NCBI GenBank assembly: GCA_013152475.1
Contig: JAADGH010000241.1
Span: 1-53,132, forward strand
Origin: Planctomycetota bacterium
GTDB taxonomy: Bacteria; Planctomycetota; Brocadiia; JAADGH01
Length of the DNA stretch: 53,132 bases
Direction of reading: 5' to 3'
Numbering within the stretch: the first letter of the stretch is position 1; the number at the start of each line of letters is the position of its first letter. The position numbers and the translations under genes are program-made. Shown piece after piece: positions 34,087 through 41,342 of this stretch. A model generated the notes under the pieces. It saw nothing but the letters and a program-made list of their open reading frames with translations. It ran no database searches and had not been told where the DNA came from.

Positions 34087-34440
34087 GGGAGGGTCACCGC
34101 ACCTTGTTCTCACGATCCTCCCGCAGGTTTCAAACCTGCGCGAGGGTGTGCTCGCGTGCATGGGCGGCCACATAGGGCCGCCCCTACAAGAAGGCGTGCA
34201 TCGCCTAATGTAGAAGAGCCTTCCAGGCTCTTCAAGAAGCGGCAAGATGCCGCTTCTACGTTGAGCCGCGTGGCACGGATTGCCTGCAGCCCGTGGGGAA
34301 GACACAACTTGCCGCCTGTCACTGCGAGGAGCATCTTTCGCGTATGCGGAAGATGCGCCGAAGCAATCTCATACGATCTGGGGCCTCTCGATTGATAAGA
34401 TTGCTTCATCCCGCGAAGCGCGGGATTCGCAATGATAAGA
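34087..34440. repeat. Island of stacked palindromic repeats
   Basis: This stretch of about 400 bases before the next open frame has no supportable gene. In order it contains CGCAGGTTTCAAACCTGCG (34122-34140), a GGGCGGCC...GGCCGCCC hairpin (about 34164-34184), the 50-bp element (34210-34259), and a TCACTGCGAGGAGC...GAAGCAATCTC block (about 34318-34370). Last comes a hairpin with CCCGCG-AAG-CGCGGG at its core and ATTGC/GCAAT outside (34398-34433). Different families are packed end to end, which suggests a favoured landing site. Confidence 0.7.
34210..34259 (+). repeat. 50-bp palindromic element, intergenic copy
   Basis: Two hairpins in tandem lie between GTAGAAG and CTTCTAC ends: GAGCCTTCCAGGCTC and GAAGCGGCAAGATGCCGCTTC. 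It is the closest relative of the copy inside the DUF3604 gene, in opposite orientation. Confidence 0.85.
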
Positions 34441-34483
34441 ACGAAGGGATCATAGCGCCCCGGTGAAAGGAAAAGACGGGACC

Positions 34484-34642
34484 ATGAGACGAGCGATAGG
34501 AGCAGTCATCCTCCTCCTCTCCCTCACCCTCCTCCACAAGCACGGCGGCAAGACGGGGAAGGAACTGGAGGAAGAAGCCAGGAATCAGAGGTCAGAAGTC
34601 AAAAACCAGAAGGAAAAAGTCAAAACGCAAGACAAAAGATAG
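34484..34642 (+). pseudogene. Remnant of an ankyrin-type gene (signal peptide joined to last helix)
   Basis: A 52-codon open frame begins MRRAIGAVILLLSLTL, a signal-like segment, and runs directly into LLHKHGGKTGKELEEEA. The latter closely matches the C-terminus of the secreted ankyrin protein at 18190-18861 (LLRKHGGKRSKELP), at both protein and DNA level. The repeats between are missing. The last ~18 codons (RNQRSEVKNQKEKVKTQDKR) are a Lys/Gln-rich tail from an AGTCAGA-type low-complexity sequence. It is best read as an ankyrin gene that lost its repeats by internal deletion; a functional small secreted peptide is less likely. A weak GAAAGGA lies 13 bases upstream. Confidence 0.45.
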
Positions 34643-34667
34643 GGTCTTTTTGATCGAGGAATAGGAG

Positions 34668-35663
34668 ATGGAGACATTGAAAGTCGGTGTGATCGGATTG
34701 CGGATGGGGTATGGGCATGTGAAGGCGTATGCGGCTCAGGAGGGTGTGGAGGTCGTGGCCGTGTGCGACAAGGATGAGGAAAAGTTGCAGCAGGCCGTGA
34801 AAGAGTTCGGCTGCGATCTGGCCACGACGGACGGCGAGGAGCTGATCGCAAGGGAGGACCTGGACATCGTCGGCGTCTGCACGCCCGACCACTTCCACGC
34901 GCCCCTCACCATCGCGGCACTCAAGGCGGGAAAACATGTCCTCTGTGAAAAACCCATGGCCCCCACGTGGCAGGAATGCCTCGATATGGTCAAGGCCGCC
35001 GACGAGGCCGGAAAGAAGTTCATGATTGGCCAGAGCTATCGTTTCAATCCGACCTACGCCGCCGTGAAGCAGCCGGTGGCCGAGGGCAGGCTCGGCACGG
35101 TGTTCTATGTCGAGTCGCAATACTGGAATAACCTCGAAGGCATCGGCGGCGTGGGCAACTGGCGCAACGATCCGAACATCCGCCACCCCTTCCTCGGCGG
35201 GTGCCACGCCCTCGACCTGACGCGCTTCATCGCAGGCAACATTGTCGAGGTTACGGCCGTGGCGAACCACCTCGCCTTCGAGGCGCAGCCGACCGATGAT
35301 TGCATCACGGCGCACCTCGTCTTCGAGTCCGGGGCCATCGGCCGGGCGCTCGTGTCGAGCGGGTGCAAGTGCCCCTTCAGCACCACCCTCTCCGTGTATG
35401 GCACGAAGGGCACGATCGACGGCGGTAGGATATGCCTCGCCGACGGCAAGGAAAAGAAAAACTGGCAATTCGAGGAACTGTCGAAGCCTGACATGCCCCC
35501 ACCGATTGACGGCGAGACCGCGGCGTTCGTCAAGTCCATCCGCGACGACACCACCCCGCCCGTGGACGGCCGCAACGGCGCGCGGACCATGGCCGCATGT
35601 TTCGCGGTGATCGAATCGGCCGCCAAGGGCGGCGCGCCGGTGAAGGTGAACAACGATTTCTAA
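34668..35663 (+). CDS. Gfo/Idh/MocA-family oxidoreductase
   Basis: This 331-residue protein carries VGVIGLRMGYGHVKAY in its Rossmann fold and LCEKPMAPTWQECLDM as the EKP motif. GGCHALDLTRF is the family's active-site His segment in the C-terminal domain. GAGGA lies eight bases before ATG 34668. It is closer to the classical family pattern than the gene at 14421 and probably acts on a sugar or inositol derivative. It sits between two repeat clusters, downstream of the DUF3604 gene, and may belong to the same pathway as the isomerase at 31315. Confidence 0.9.
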   Translation: METLKVGVIGLRMGYGHVKAYAAQEGVEVVAVCDKDEEKLQQAVKEFGCDLATTDGEELIAREDLDIVGVCTPDHFHAPLTIAALKAGKHVLCEKPMAPTWQECLDMVKAADEAGKKFMIGQSYRFNPTYAAVKQPVAEGRLGTVFYVESQYWNNLEGIGGVGNWRNDPNIRHPFLGGCHALDLTRFIAGNIVEVTAVANHLAFEAQPTDDCITAHLVFESGAIGRALVSSGCKCPFSTTLSVYGTKGTIDGGRICLADGKEKKNWQFEELSKPDMPPPIDGETAAFVKSIRDDTTPPVDGRNGARTMAACFAVIESAAKGGAPVKVNNDF

Positions 35664-35695
35664 GGGGTACGAACAGCGCTCATCGGGCACGTATG

Positions 35696-35804
35696 TGGAG
35701 TGCTGGAGCCATGCTCCAGCCTTTTGTGGTCGAAGTCATGCTTCGACCATTGGTGGGGGCATGGCCTCCGCCAACAAAAGCGCAAGCAGGGCTTGCGCAC
35801 TCCA
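35696..35804. repeat. Four-hairpin element with 8-bp terminal inverted repeats
   Basis: The ends TGGAGTGC (35696-35703) and GCACTCCA (35797-35804) are perfect inverted repeats. Between them lie four hairpins in a row: GCTGGAGC/GCTCCAGC (35702-35720), GGTCGAAG/CTTCGACC (35728-35748), TGGTGGGGGC/GCCTCCGCCA (35751-35773) and GCGCAAGC/GCTTGCGC (35780-35798). Loops are 3-5 bases. No gene is encoded. The left 14 bases match the stem-loop at 11957. Confidence 0.8.
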
Positions 35805-35806
35805 AA

Positions 35807-35860
35807 GTAGAAACAGCATCTTGCCGCTTCCGGAAGCGTTTTGGTGGGGCAAGCCCCACC
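35807..35860. repeat. Decayed 50-bp element followed by a GGTGGGGC hairpin
   Basis: GTAGAAACAGCATCTTGCCG (from 35807) is a diverged left half of the 50-bp family, with its right half degraded. It runs into GGTGGGGC-AA-GCCCCACC (35843-35860). It directly abuts the four-hairpin element and precedes the ribosome-binding site of the next gene. Confidence 0.6.
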
Positions 35861-35885
35861 CGACTTGGGGCGAGGAGGAATTCCA

Positions 35886-35906
35886 GTGAACGACTCGCCG
35901 GGGTGA
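35886..35906 (+). other. Six-codon frame with ideal start context (leader peptide or frameshifted start)
   Basis: GAGGAGGA at 35872-35879 gives ideal spacing to GTG 35886, which reads MNDSPG and stops at TGA 35904-35906. That stop overlaps GTG 35903 (GTGA), which is in the frame of the large HEAT gene. Either this is a leader with coupled re-initiation, or one G is missing from the GGGG run at 35900-35903 and the real protein begins MNDSPGVKTPGFWQS. Confidence 0.55.
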
Positions 35907-37561
35907 AGACCCCAGGATTCTGGCAGAGTATCATCGCCCTCCTGGTGGCGGTTGCCGCCGGGAACGTGGTCCTGGTGTTGGGCATCCAGGCGGCGTCCCT
36001 TCTGCGCCCTCCGCTCGTTCATGTCATGTATGTCGCCGCCGGCGCGGTCGTCGCTCTGCTCGCGCCCTATCTCGTCTGCCTCGTGACAGGCGCGCCACGG
36101 GATGTGCGACGGACGGTCCTGCTAAGTTTCGCAATTGCGGCAATTCCGTTCGGCCTTGGTCTCTGCGCAGCGCAGGAGGTCGTTCGGATGGACGGCCTGC
36201 TCGTCGACCACGTGCCGAGTTGGGAGATGACGCTGTGGCGCAATGAACACCTAATCGCGCGCGGGTCCTTCGCCCTCGCCTTTGCCCTCGCCACACTGAC
36301 GCTCTGCCGGCGGCGCCGGCCGGTGAGCTGGCACCGGACTGTGATGATCGCGCTCATCGGCATCTCCCTTGCATGGGTCGCGAAGGAATGGCTGCACATC
36401 CATCGTTCATGGCAAGAGCCCATGACGACGCAAGCCTCGGCTGTGACAGCCTTTATGAGAAGCATGATGCTCTGCGCGTCGGGGCATGTGTTCCTCCCGA
36501 TCTCCCTTGCGGTGACGGCGATGCTCTTTCTTTGGGAGTGGCCGGCGCACGTGCCGGAGGAGAAGCGGGGGCGGATGCTCGTCCGCAGCGTCACCCTGGG
36601 AGTGGTTCTTTTCACTTTCGCGGCACTGGCCGTGCTCCGCCCCATGGTCCAGGGGCCGCGCCGGATGATGACGCTGATTCGTGCGCTCCAGGTCGGCGGC
36701 GCGCTGACGTCCAAGTATCAGGCCGAGCTGCTTCGGTTCGGCCGACCTGCCGTGGTGAAATTGAAGGACGTCGCGGCGGACCCCGGCGCCATCGTCGCCG
36801 GGCGGCAGTGCGCCGTGCGCATGCTCGACCAAACCGACACGGCGGAGACGACGGCGTTCCTGCTGGACCTTCTGAGGGACGACCAAGCGAACGTCCGCAC
36901 GGCCGCCTTTCGCGTGCTCCAGAAGACGCACGCCGACGAGCTGCGCGAGCGTCTGGTCGAGATGCTTGGGGACGAATGGGCGGAGCGGCGCTACTTCGCC
37001 GCCGTCGCTCTCGGCCGCATGGGGCGGAGGCCGGCCCCGCGGGAGCTCGTGCTTGCGATCCAGGACGAAAGCCCACACGTGCGCCGGGCCGCCGTGTCCG
37101 CGCTGGGCAGGATCGGCGATGCGTCCTGCGTGCCGGAGCTGATCACCGCTCTGAAGGACGAGGACAAGACGGTCTGCGCCCGGGCCGCGACCGCGCTCAT
37201 GAGACTCCGCGACAAACGGGCCGTCCCCGCGCTGCGGGAGGCGCTCAATGATGAGTCGGAAGTGGTGCGCTACCTGGCGGCCGAGGCGCTGGGGCGCCTG
37301 GGCGACCGGGAGGCGATCCCCGTGCTCATCGAGGCGATAGAGAAGGGCTGCGGCGCGCGGCCGAGCAAGGTGCACATCGACACGCGGAAGATGGCCGAGG
37401 CCCTTGCGGAGGCGGCGGACGCGTCGATTCTGTTCAATCTACATTCGCTTTACCGAAACACATCAGGCCGCGCCCGGAAGGACGTCGCCTACGCCATCGA
37501 CCTGATTCGCGAGAAGGAGCGCCGCGGGATGCTGCCGGGGAGGCCGAAGCCCAAGGAGTGA
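35903..37561 (+). CDS. Membrane HEAT-repeat protein
   Basis: The frame supports a 552-residue product from GTG 35903; a better ribosome-binding site sits at GTG 35886 in another frame (see that entry). About six membrane helices fill residues 1-250 (IIALLVAVAAGNVVLVLGI, LVHVMYVAAGAVVALLAPYL, SFALAFALATLTLC and others). The cytoplasmic or periplasmic C-terminal half (about 265-510) consists of HEAT repeats, such as VRTAAFRVLQ, RYFAAVALGRMG, VRRAAVSALGRIG and VRYLAAEALGRLG. HEAT domains bind proteins; no enzyme motif is seen. The longer open frame upstream of 35903 translates repeat DNA and is not coding. It converges with the Mut7-C gene after a 22-base gap. Confidence 0.75.
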   Translation: MKTPGFWQSIIALLVAVAAGNVVLVLGIQAASLLRPPLVHVMYVAAGAVVALLAPYLVCLVTGAPRDVRRTVLLSFAIAAIPFGLGLCAAQEVVRMDGLLVDHVPSWEMTLWRNEHLIARGSFALAFALATLTLCRRRRPVSWHRTVMIALIGISLAWVAKEWLHIHRSWQEPMTTQASAVTAFMRSMMLCASGHVFLPISLAVTAMLFLWEWPAHVPEEKRGRMLVRSVTLGVVLFTFAALAVLRPMVQGPRRMMTLIRALQVGGALTSKYQAELLRFGRPAVVKLKDVAADPGAIVAGRQCAVRMLDQTDTAETTAFLLDLLRDDQANVRTAAFRVLQKTHADELRERLVEMLGDEWAERRYFAAVALGRMGRRPAPRELVLAIQDESPHVRRAAVSALGRIGDASCVPELITALKDEDKTVCARAATALMRLRDKRAVPALREALNDESEVVRYLAAEALGRLGDREAIPVLIEAIEKGCGARPSKVHIDTRKMAEALAEAADASILFNLHSLYRNTSGRARKDVAYAIDLIREKERRGMLPGRPKPKE

Positions 37562-37583
37562 GCGCCGCCCTGGGAGCGAAGAC

Positions 37584-38057
37584 TCATTTCTTTTTCGCCG
37601 CCCGGCGGAGCGCCGCGACGATGCTCTCCCAGTGCGTGCCGTGCCAGTAGATCTTCCCGCAAGCCGCGCATCGGAAGAAGTCGTCGTAGGCATTCAGTGC
37701 AATGGGGGGAACGAGAGAGGCGACAGACTCTTTGGGGACGTCTTTGAGCACTCCGCCGCACGTCATGCACCGGGTCTTGCCGATCTTCAGGTCCAGTTCC
37801 CGGATGACGTGGGCCAGGGCCTCCTTGTTGGTCAGGCCACGCGGCATGAAAAGGGTCCGGACCCGGCCCGACCGAATGATTCGCCGCTCCATCATGCGGG
37901 AGTCGCTCGTGATGAGGATGCGTCCCTCCCGTTCGGCCCGACGGACCAACTCGCCGTCCGGCACGCCGGGCGAGCAGAGGGCGTCATACCCCGCAGCGCG
38001 CAGCCACCTCGCCAGGCCCTGGAACATATCGTCGCAGAGAAACGTCAGGTCGAACAC
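37584..38057 (-). CDS. Mut7-C RNase-domain (PIN-like plus zinc ribbon) protein
   Basis: This 157-residue protein matches the Mut7-C/DUF82 family. An N-terminal PIN-like half has FLCDDMFQGLARWLRAAGYD and ILITSDSRMM, with the Asp residues expected at a nuclease centre. The C-terminal zinc ribbon has CMTCGGVL and CAACGKIYWHGTHW. The family is thought to act on RNA in the cytoplasm but is little characterised in bacteria. It is the last gene of the kdsD-kdsC-glycosyltransferase operon, 16 bases after the previous stop, which is an odd place for an RNase-like protein. Confidence 0.88.
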   Translation of the reverse strand: MFDLTFLCDDMFQGLARWLRAAGYDALCSPGVPDGELVRRAEREGRILITSDSRMMERRIIRSGRVRTLFMPRGLTNKEALAHVIRELDLKIGKTRCMTCGGVLKDVPKESVASLVPPIALNAYDDFFRCAACGKIYWHGTHWESIVAALRRAAKKK

Positions 38058-38073
38058 CGGGGCGTCCCCGAGG

Positions 38074-39654
38074 TCAGTAGACTTTCAATCGGACGATTCC
38101 CAACAGAAACATCCGCAGGAGCAGCCAGCCGCCCTGGAAGCGGCTGATGTTCGTGTCGCCGTAGGTGCGCTCCTTGTAGTGGACGGGCAGGTTTACGATC
38201 TTGAGCCGGAGCTTCGCCGCGCCGAAGAGCAGGTCGAAGTCGCCGTAGGGGTCGAAGTCGCCAAAGTACTCCCGGTTCGTCACGATGTCCAGATACCGGT
38301 CGCGCCAGAGCACCTTCGTCCCGCAGAGGGTGTCGCGGATCGGCTGGCCGAGGAGCCACGTGAAGAGCACGCTGAACCCCTTGTTCGCCAGGAGGTTCAG
38401 GAACCGCATCGCCTGCTCGTCCATGGGATAGACCAGGCGCGTGCCGTTGACGAAGTCGGCCTTGCCGCTGATCAGTGCATTGTAGAACCGCGGCAGCTCC
38501 TCCGGCTGCACGGTCAGGTCGGCATCCAGGATCATGAGGATGTCGCCCGTCGCACGGTCGAACCCAGCGCGGACAGCATCGCCCTTGCCCCGGCCGGGCT
38601 GCTGCATGGCAAGGATCGACAAACCAGGAACCGGCGGCAGCCTTGTCGCCTTCTGAACTTCTTCCCACGTGTTGTCGGTGGAGTTGCCCTCGACGAAGAT
38701 GACCTCCTGCTCCCGGCCGAAGCGGGGGAGACGCTCCAGCGCGGAGGCGATGTTGCCCGCCTCGTTCCGGCAGGGGATGAGGATGGTGACCTTCGCCTCC
38801 GGACGCGGCGCCGCCGCCGGCCGGGCCACGGCCAGGTCGACAAACCCGAAGTGTTTCAGGATCGGCAGGCGAATCAGGACCTGGTTCAGGAGCGGGCGGA
38901 CGAGGGGGATGTCGATGGGGCAGAGGCAGCGAGTCTCGTGGTGAACCACCTCGAAGTCGGCGAGCTCCAGCATGTTTTCCACATCGACGAAGGATATCCA
39001 GTGGCGGTTGTGGCTGGGGGATTTCAGGCCGAGCCGTTCGGCCAGGCCGATGACGCCCTCCCACGCGCTGTTGTGCCAGGCGACGATGAGCTGGCCGGAC
39101 GGTGTGAGCGCGGCTTTCGCTTTCTCAAAAAGGGCCTGCACGTCCTCGACCTGGTTGATGAGGTCGGTGGCGATGACGTAGTCGAACTGTTCCTCTGTCT
39201 TGAACGCCGACGCCTCGGCGACGGCGAACTCAAGGGTCGGGTGCTCCTCGCGCGCGTGCCGGACCTGCTCCTCGGCCGCATCCACGCCCACGCCGCGCTC
39301 GGGCTCCAGGTGCGCCAGCAGGTCGCCCCAGGCGCAGCCGAGCTCAAGGACGGCCTTGCCGCGCGGGACGACAAACTTGACCGCTCGGCGGACTTCGCCG
39401 TGGTAGACCGGGTTGAGCGCCTGCCACTGCCGCCACGAGGGGGCCATGGCGGCGAAGTTGCCGAGTTCGCTGCGGCCCGCCAGACCGCGCGACTTCCATC
39501 GCTTGATAAGGAACACGACAGCCAGCGCCGCGGCGCTGGCGGCGAGGAGGACGAGGATCACATTGCCGGGGCCCCATCCTTGCCGGGCGCAGCCCCACAC
39601 GGACAGAATGATCCCGATCAGCCAGCACACATACCAGGGGAGTCTTTGATCCAT
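38074..39654 (-). CDS. Methyltransferase-glycosyltransferase family 2 fusion
   Basis: I start at the ATG at 39654, with AAGGA five bases upstream. The 526-residue protein has two N-terminal membrane helices (about 6-24 and 29-50). A class I AdoMet-dependent methyltransferase follows (about 70-270: VLELGCAWGDLLAHLE, GVGVDAAEEQV, FDYVIATDLINQVED). A GT2 glycosyltransferase fills the C-terminal half (about 288-520: VTILIPCRNEAGNIASALE, EGNSTDNTWEEV, and ILDADLTVQPEEL as its DXD-like region). The GT2 half resembles dolichol/undecaprenyl-phosphate mannosyltransferases. Fusion of the two suggests sequential modification of one lipid-linked glycan. It lies 27 bases after kdsC. Confidence 0.85.
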   Translation of the reverse strand: MDQRLPWYVCWLIGIILSVWGCARQGWGPGNVILVLLAASAAALAVVFLIKRWKSRGLAGRSELGNFAAMAPSWRQWQALNPVYHGEVRRAVKFVVPRGKAVLELGCAWGDLLAHLEPERGVGVDAAEEQVRHAREEHPTLEFAVAEASAFKTEEQFDYVIATDLINQVEDVQALFEKAKAALTPSGQLIVAWHNSAWEGVIGLAERLGLKSPSHNRHWISFVDVENMLELADFEVVHHETRCLCPIDIPLVRPLLNQVLIRLPILKHFGFVDLAVARPAAAPRPEAKVTILIPCRNEAGNIASALERLPRFGREQEVIFVEGNSTDNTWEEVQKATRLPPVPGLSILAMQQPGRGKGDAVRAGFDRATGDILMILDADLTVQPEELPRFYNALISGKADFVNGTRLVYPMDEQAMRFLNLLANKGFSVLFTWLLGQPIRDTLCGTKVLWRDRYLDIVTNREYFGDFDPYGDFDLLFGAAKLRLKIVNLPVHYKERTYGDTNISRFQGGWLLLRMFLLGIVRLKVY

Positions 39655-39681
39655 GCTTGTCCTTGGCACGAAGAGGTCCGG

Positions 39682-40191
39682 TTACTCGCGATAGCGCGCC
39701 ATGACGCCGTCCCATTTGCCCTGCGTCTTGAGGACCATCTCGATAACCTCGCGCACCGCGCCGCGTCCGCCGTGGGCGGTGGTCACGTAGGCGGCAATGG
39801 CCTTCACCTCGGGCCGGGCGTTGGCCACGGCCACGGGATAGCCGCACCGGCGCATGATGGGCATGTCGGGCAGGTCGTCGCCGACGACGCAAACTTCGTC
39901 TTCGCGAAGATTCACTTTTGCCAGAATCTCGGTCAGCGCCTCGATCTTGTTGTGGATGCCGAGGTAGCAGTGCTCGATGCCGAGGTCCCTGGCGCGGATC
40001 GCCACGGCCTTCGACTCCCGCCCGCTGATGATGGCCGCCTGCAGGCCGGCGCGGTAGAGCATGCGGATGCCGTGGCCGTCATGGACGTCGAACTCCTTCA
40101 TCTCCCACCCCTGGTCGGTGACGACGATCCGGCCGTCGGACAGGACGCCGTCCATATCGAGCGAGATCAGTTTGATGTCTTCGATGCCCAC
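39682..40191 (-). CDS. kdsC: 3-deoxy-D-manno-octulosonate 8-phosphate phosphatase
   Basis: This 169-residue HAD-family enzyme starts at GTG 40191, one base after the kdsD stop. It removes the phosphate from KDO-8-phosphate to give KDO for lipopolysaccharide. LISLDMDGVLSDGRI is the HAD motif I nucleophile region; SGRESKAV is motif II; VVGDDLPDMPIM carries the late Mg-binding Asp residues. The length and lack of a large cap domain are typical of KdsC. kdsA and kdsB are not in the window. Confidence 0.92.
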   Translation of the reverse strand: MGIEDIKLISLDMDGVLSDGRIVVTDQGWEMKEFDVHDGHGIRMLYRAGLQAAIISGRESKAVAIRARDLGIEHCYLGIHNKIEALTEILAKVNLREDEVCVVGDDLPDMPIMRRCGYPVAVANARPEVKAIAAYVTTAHGGRGAVREVIEMVLKTQGKWDGVMARYRE

Positions 40192-40192
40192 G

Positions 40193-41164
40193 CTACACCA
40201 CCGTATCCAGCAGGTCCTGCACGTCCACCATGCCCACGAATTTGCCCTTGCCGTCCACGACGGGCACCTCATCGAGGCGAAACTCGTGGAGTATCTTGTA
40301 GGCGTCGGCGGCCAGCGATCCCTTGCGGACGGTCTTCGGGCTGGCGGTCATGACGCGCTCGATGGGTCGATCCAGGAAGGCCGTGTCCTTCTGTAAGTTT
40401 CGGCGCAGGTCGCCGTCGGTGAAAATTCCGAGCAGCTTGCCGCGGGCGTTCACCGCGCACACCGCGCCTGACCCGCGTTTTCCCGTTTGCGAAATACTCG
40501 CAATCGCGTCGCGGACGGGGGTCTTGGGGAGGACGGTCGCGTTCTCGTCCGCGGGCCGCATCACGTCGTCCACCAGGAGCAGTTTCCGGCCCAGGCCGCC
40601 GCCGGGATGGTAGAAGGCATATTCCTCCTTGCCGAATTTGCGTTTTCGAAGGACCGTCAGCGCCAGGGCGTCGCCCATGGCGAGCATGGCCGTCGTGCTG
40701 GCCGAGGGGGCCAGGCCGAGCGGGCAGGGCTCCTCGATCTTGCCGAGGCCGATGACGACGTCGCTGTGCCTGGCCATATCGGAGTTCGTGTTGCCCGTGA
40801 TGGCGATGATCTTGGCGCCGATGCGATGGATCGACGGCAGCAGGCGCAGGATTTCCTCCGTTTCGCCCATGTTCGACAGGGCCAGGACTACGTCGTGCTT
40901 GACGATGCGCCCCAGGTCGCCGTGCACAGCCTCAGCGGGGTGGAGGAAGTAGGAGGGCGTGCCGGTGCTGGCGAGGGTGGCCGAGATTTTCTGCCCGACG
41001 ATGCCCGCCTTGCCCATGCCGGTGAGGACGACGCGGCCCTTGCAGTGGTAGATCAGGTCCACCGCCTGCTTGACCGCAGGGCCCACGTGCCCGACCAGCG
41101 AGCGCACGGCCTTGGCCTCGGTGAGGATCACCTCCCGGGCGTATTTGATCTCAGGGTCCGGCAT
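40193..41164 (-). CDS. kdsD: Arabinose-5-phosphate isomerase
   Basis: The start is ATG 41164, with GAAAGGG six bases upstream; an ATG 15 bases earlier is possible. The 323-residue enzyme converts ribulose-5-phosphate to arabinose-5-phosphate, the first step to KDO. The SIS domain (about 40-170) includes VVLTGMGKAGIVGQKISATLASTGTP and LALSNMGETEEI. Two CBS domains (about 205-320) end with LDEVPVVDGKGKFVGMVDVQDL. It is first in a four-gene minus-strand operon behind the promoter at 41198-41226. The domain order and length are those of KdsD/KpsF. Confidence 0.93.
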   Translation of the reverse strand: MPDPEIKYAREVILTEAKAVRSLVGHVGPAVKQAVDLIYHCKGRVVLTGMGKAGIVGQKISATLASTGTPSYFLHPAEAVHGDLGRIVKHDVVLALSNMGETEEILRLLPSIHRIGAKIIAITGNTNSDMARHSDVVIGLGKIEEPCPLGLAPSASTTAMLAMGDALALTVLRKRKFGKEEYAFYHPGGGLGRKLLLVDDVMRPADENATVLPKTPVRDAIASISQTGKRGSGAVCAVNARGKLLGIFTDGDLRRNLQKDTAFLDRPIERVMTASPKTVRKGSLAADAYKILHEFRLDEVPVVDGKGKFVGMVDVQDLLDTVV

Positions 41165-41197
41165 CACAAGCCCTTTCATGTCCTTGCGAATGGACAG

Positions 41198-41226
41198 ATT
41201 GTATCGCAACCGTGCGGCGAAGTCAA
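41198..41226 (-). promoter_or_regulatory. Sigma-70-type promoter of the kdsD operon
   Basis: On the minus strand, TTGACT (41221-41226) and TACAAT (41198-41203) are separated by 17 bases, 34 bases before the kdsD start. Confidence 0.75.
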
Positions 41227-41280
41227 GGCTCGGCGAGCGCAAGTGATCTGCACCCGCAGCACTGCGGTCTATGTTTTGTC

Positions 41281-41309
41281 TTGACACCAAGCGGCGCAAA
41301 GGGTTGAAT
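41281..41309 (+). promoter_or_regulatory. Sigma-70-type promoter of lysS
   Basis: A perfect TTGACA (41281-41286) with 17-base spacing to TTGAAT (41304-41309) lies 34 bases before the lysS ATG. It is divergent from the kdsD promoter. Confidence 0.6.
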
Positions 41310-41342
41310 ATAGGTTTTGATTACTCTTAGGTGTGGAGTGGG

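Noticed and set aside
35597..35902. Upstream extension of the membrane HEAT frame
   Set aside because: The extra codons overlap the preceding oxidoreductase and then translate the palindromic repeats. The ribosome-binding site at 35872 marks the real start region.
41281..41330. Possible tRNA or leader RNA before lysS
   Set aside because: No cloverleaf, T-box or riboswitch pattern was seen; the stretch is explained by two divergent promoters.
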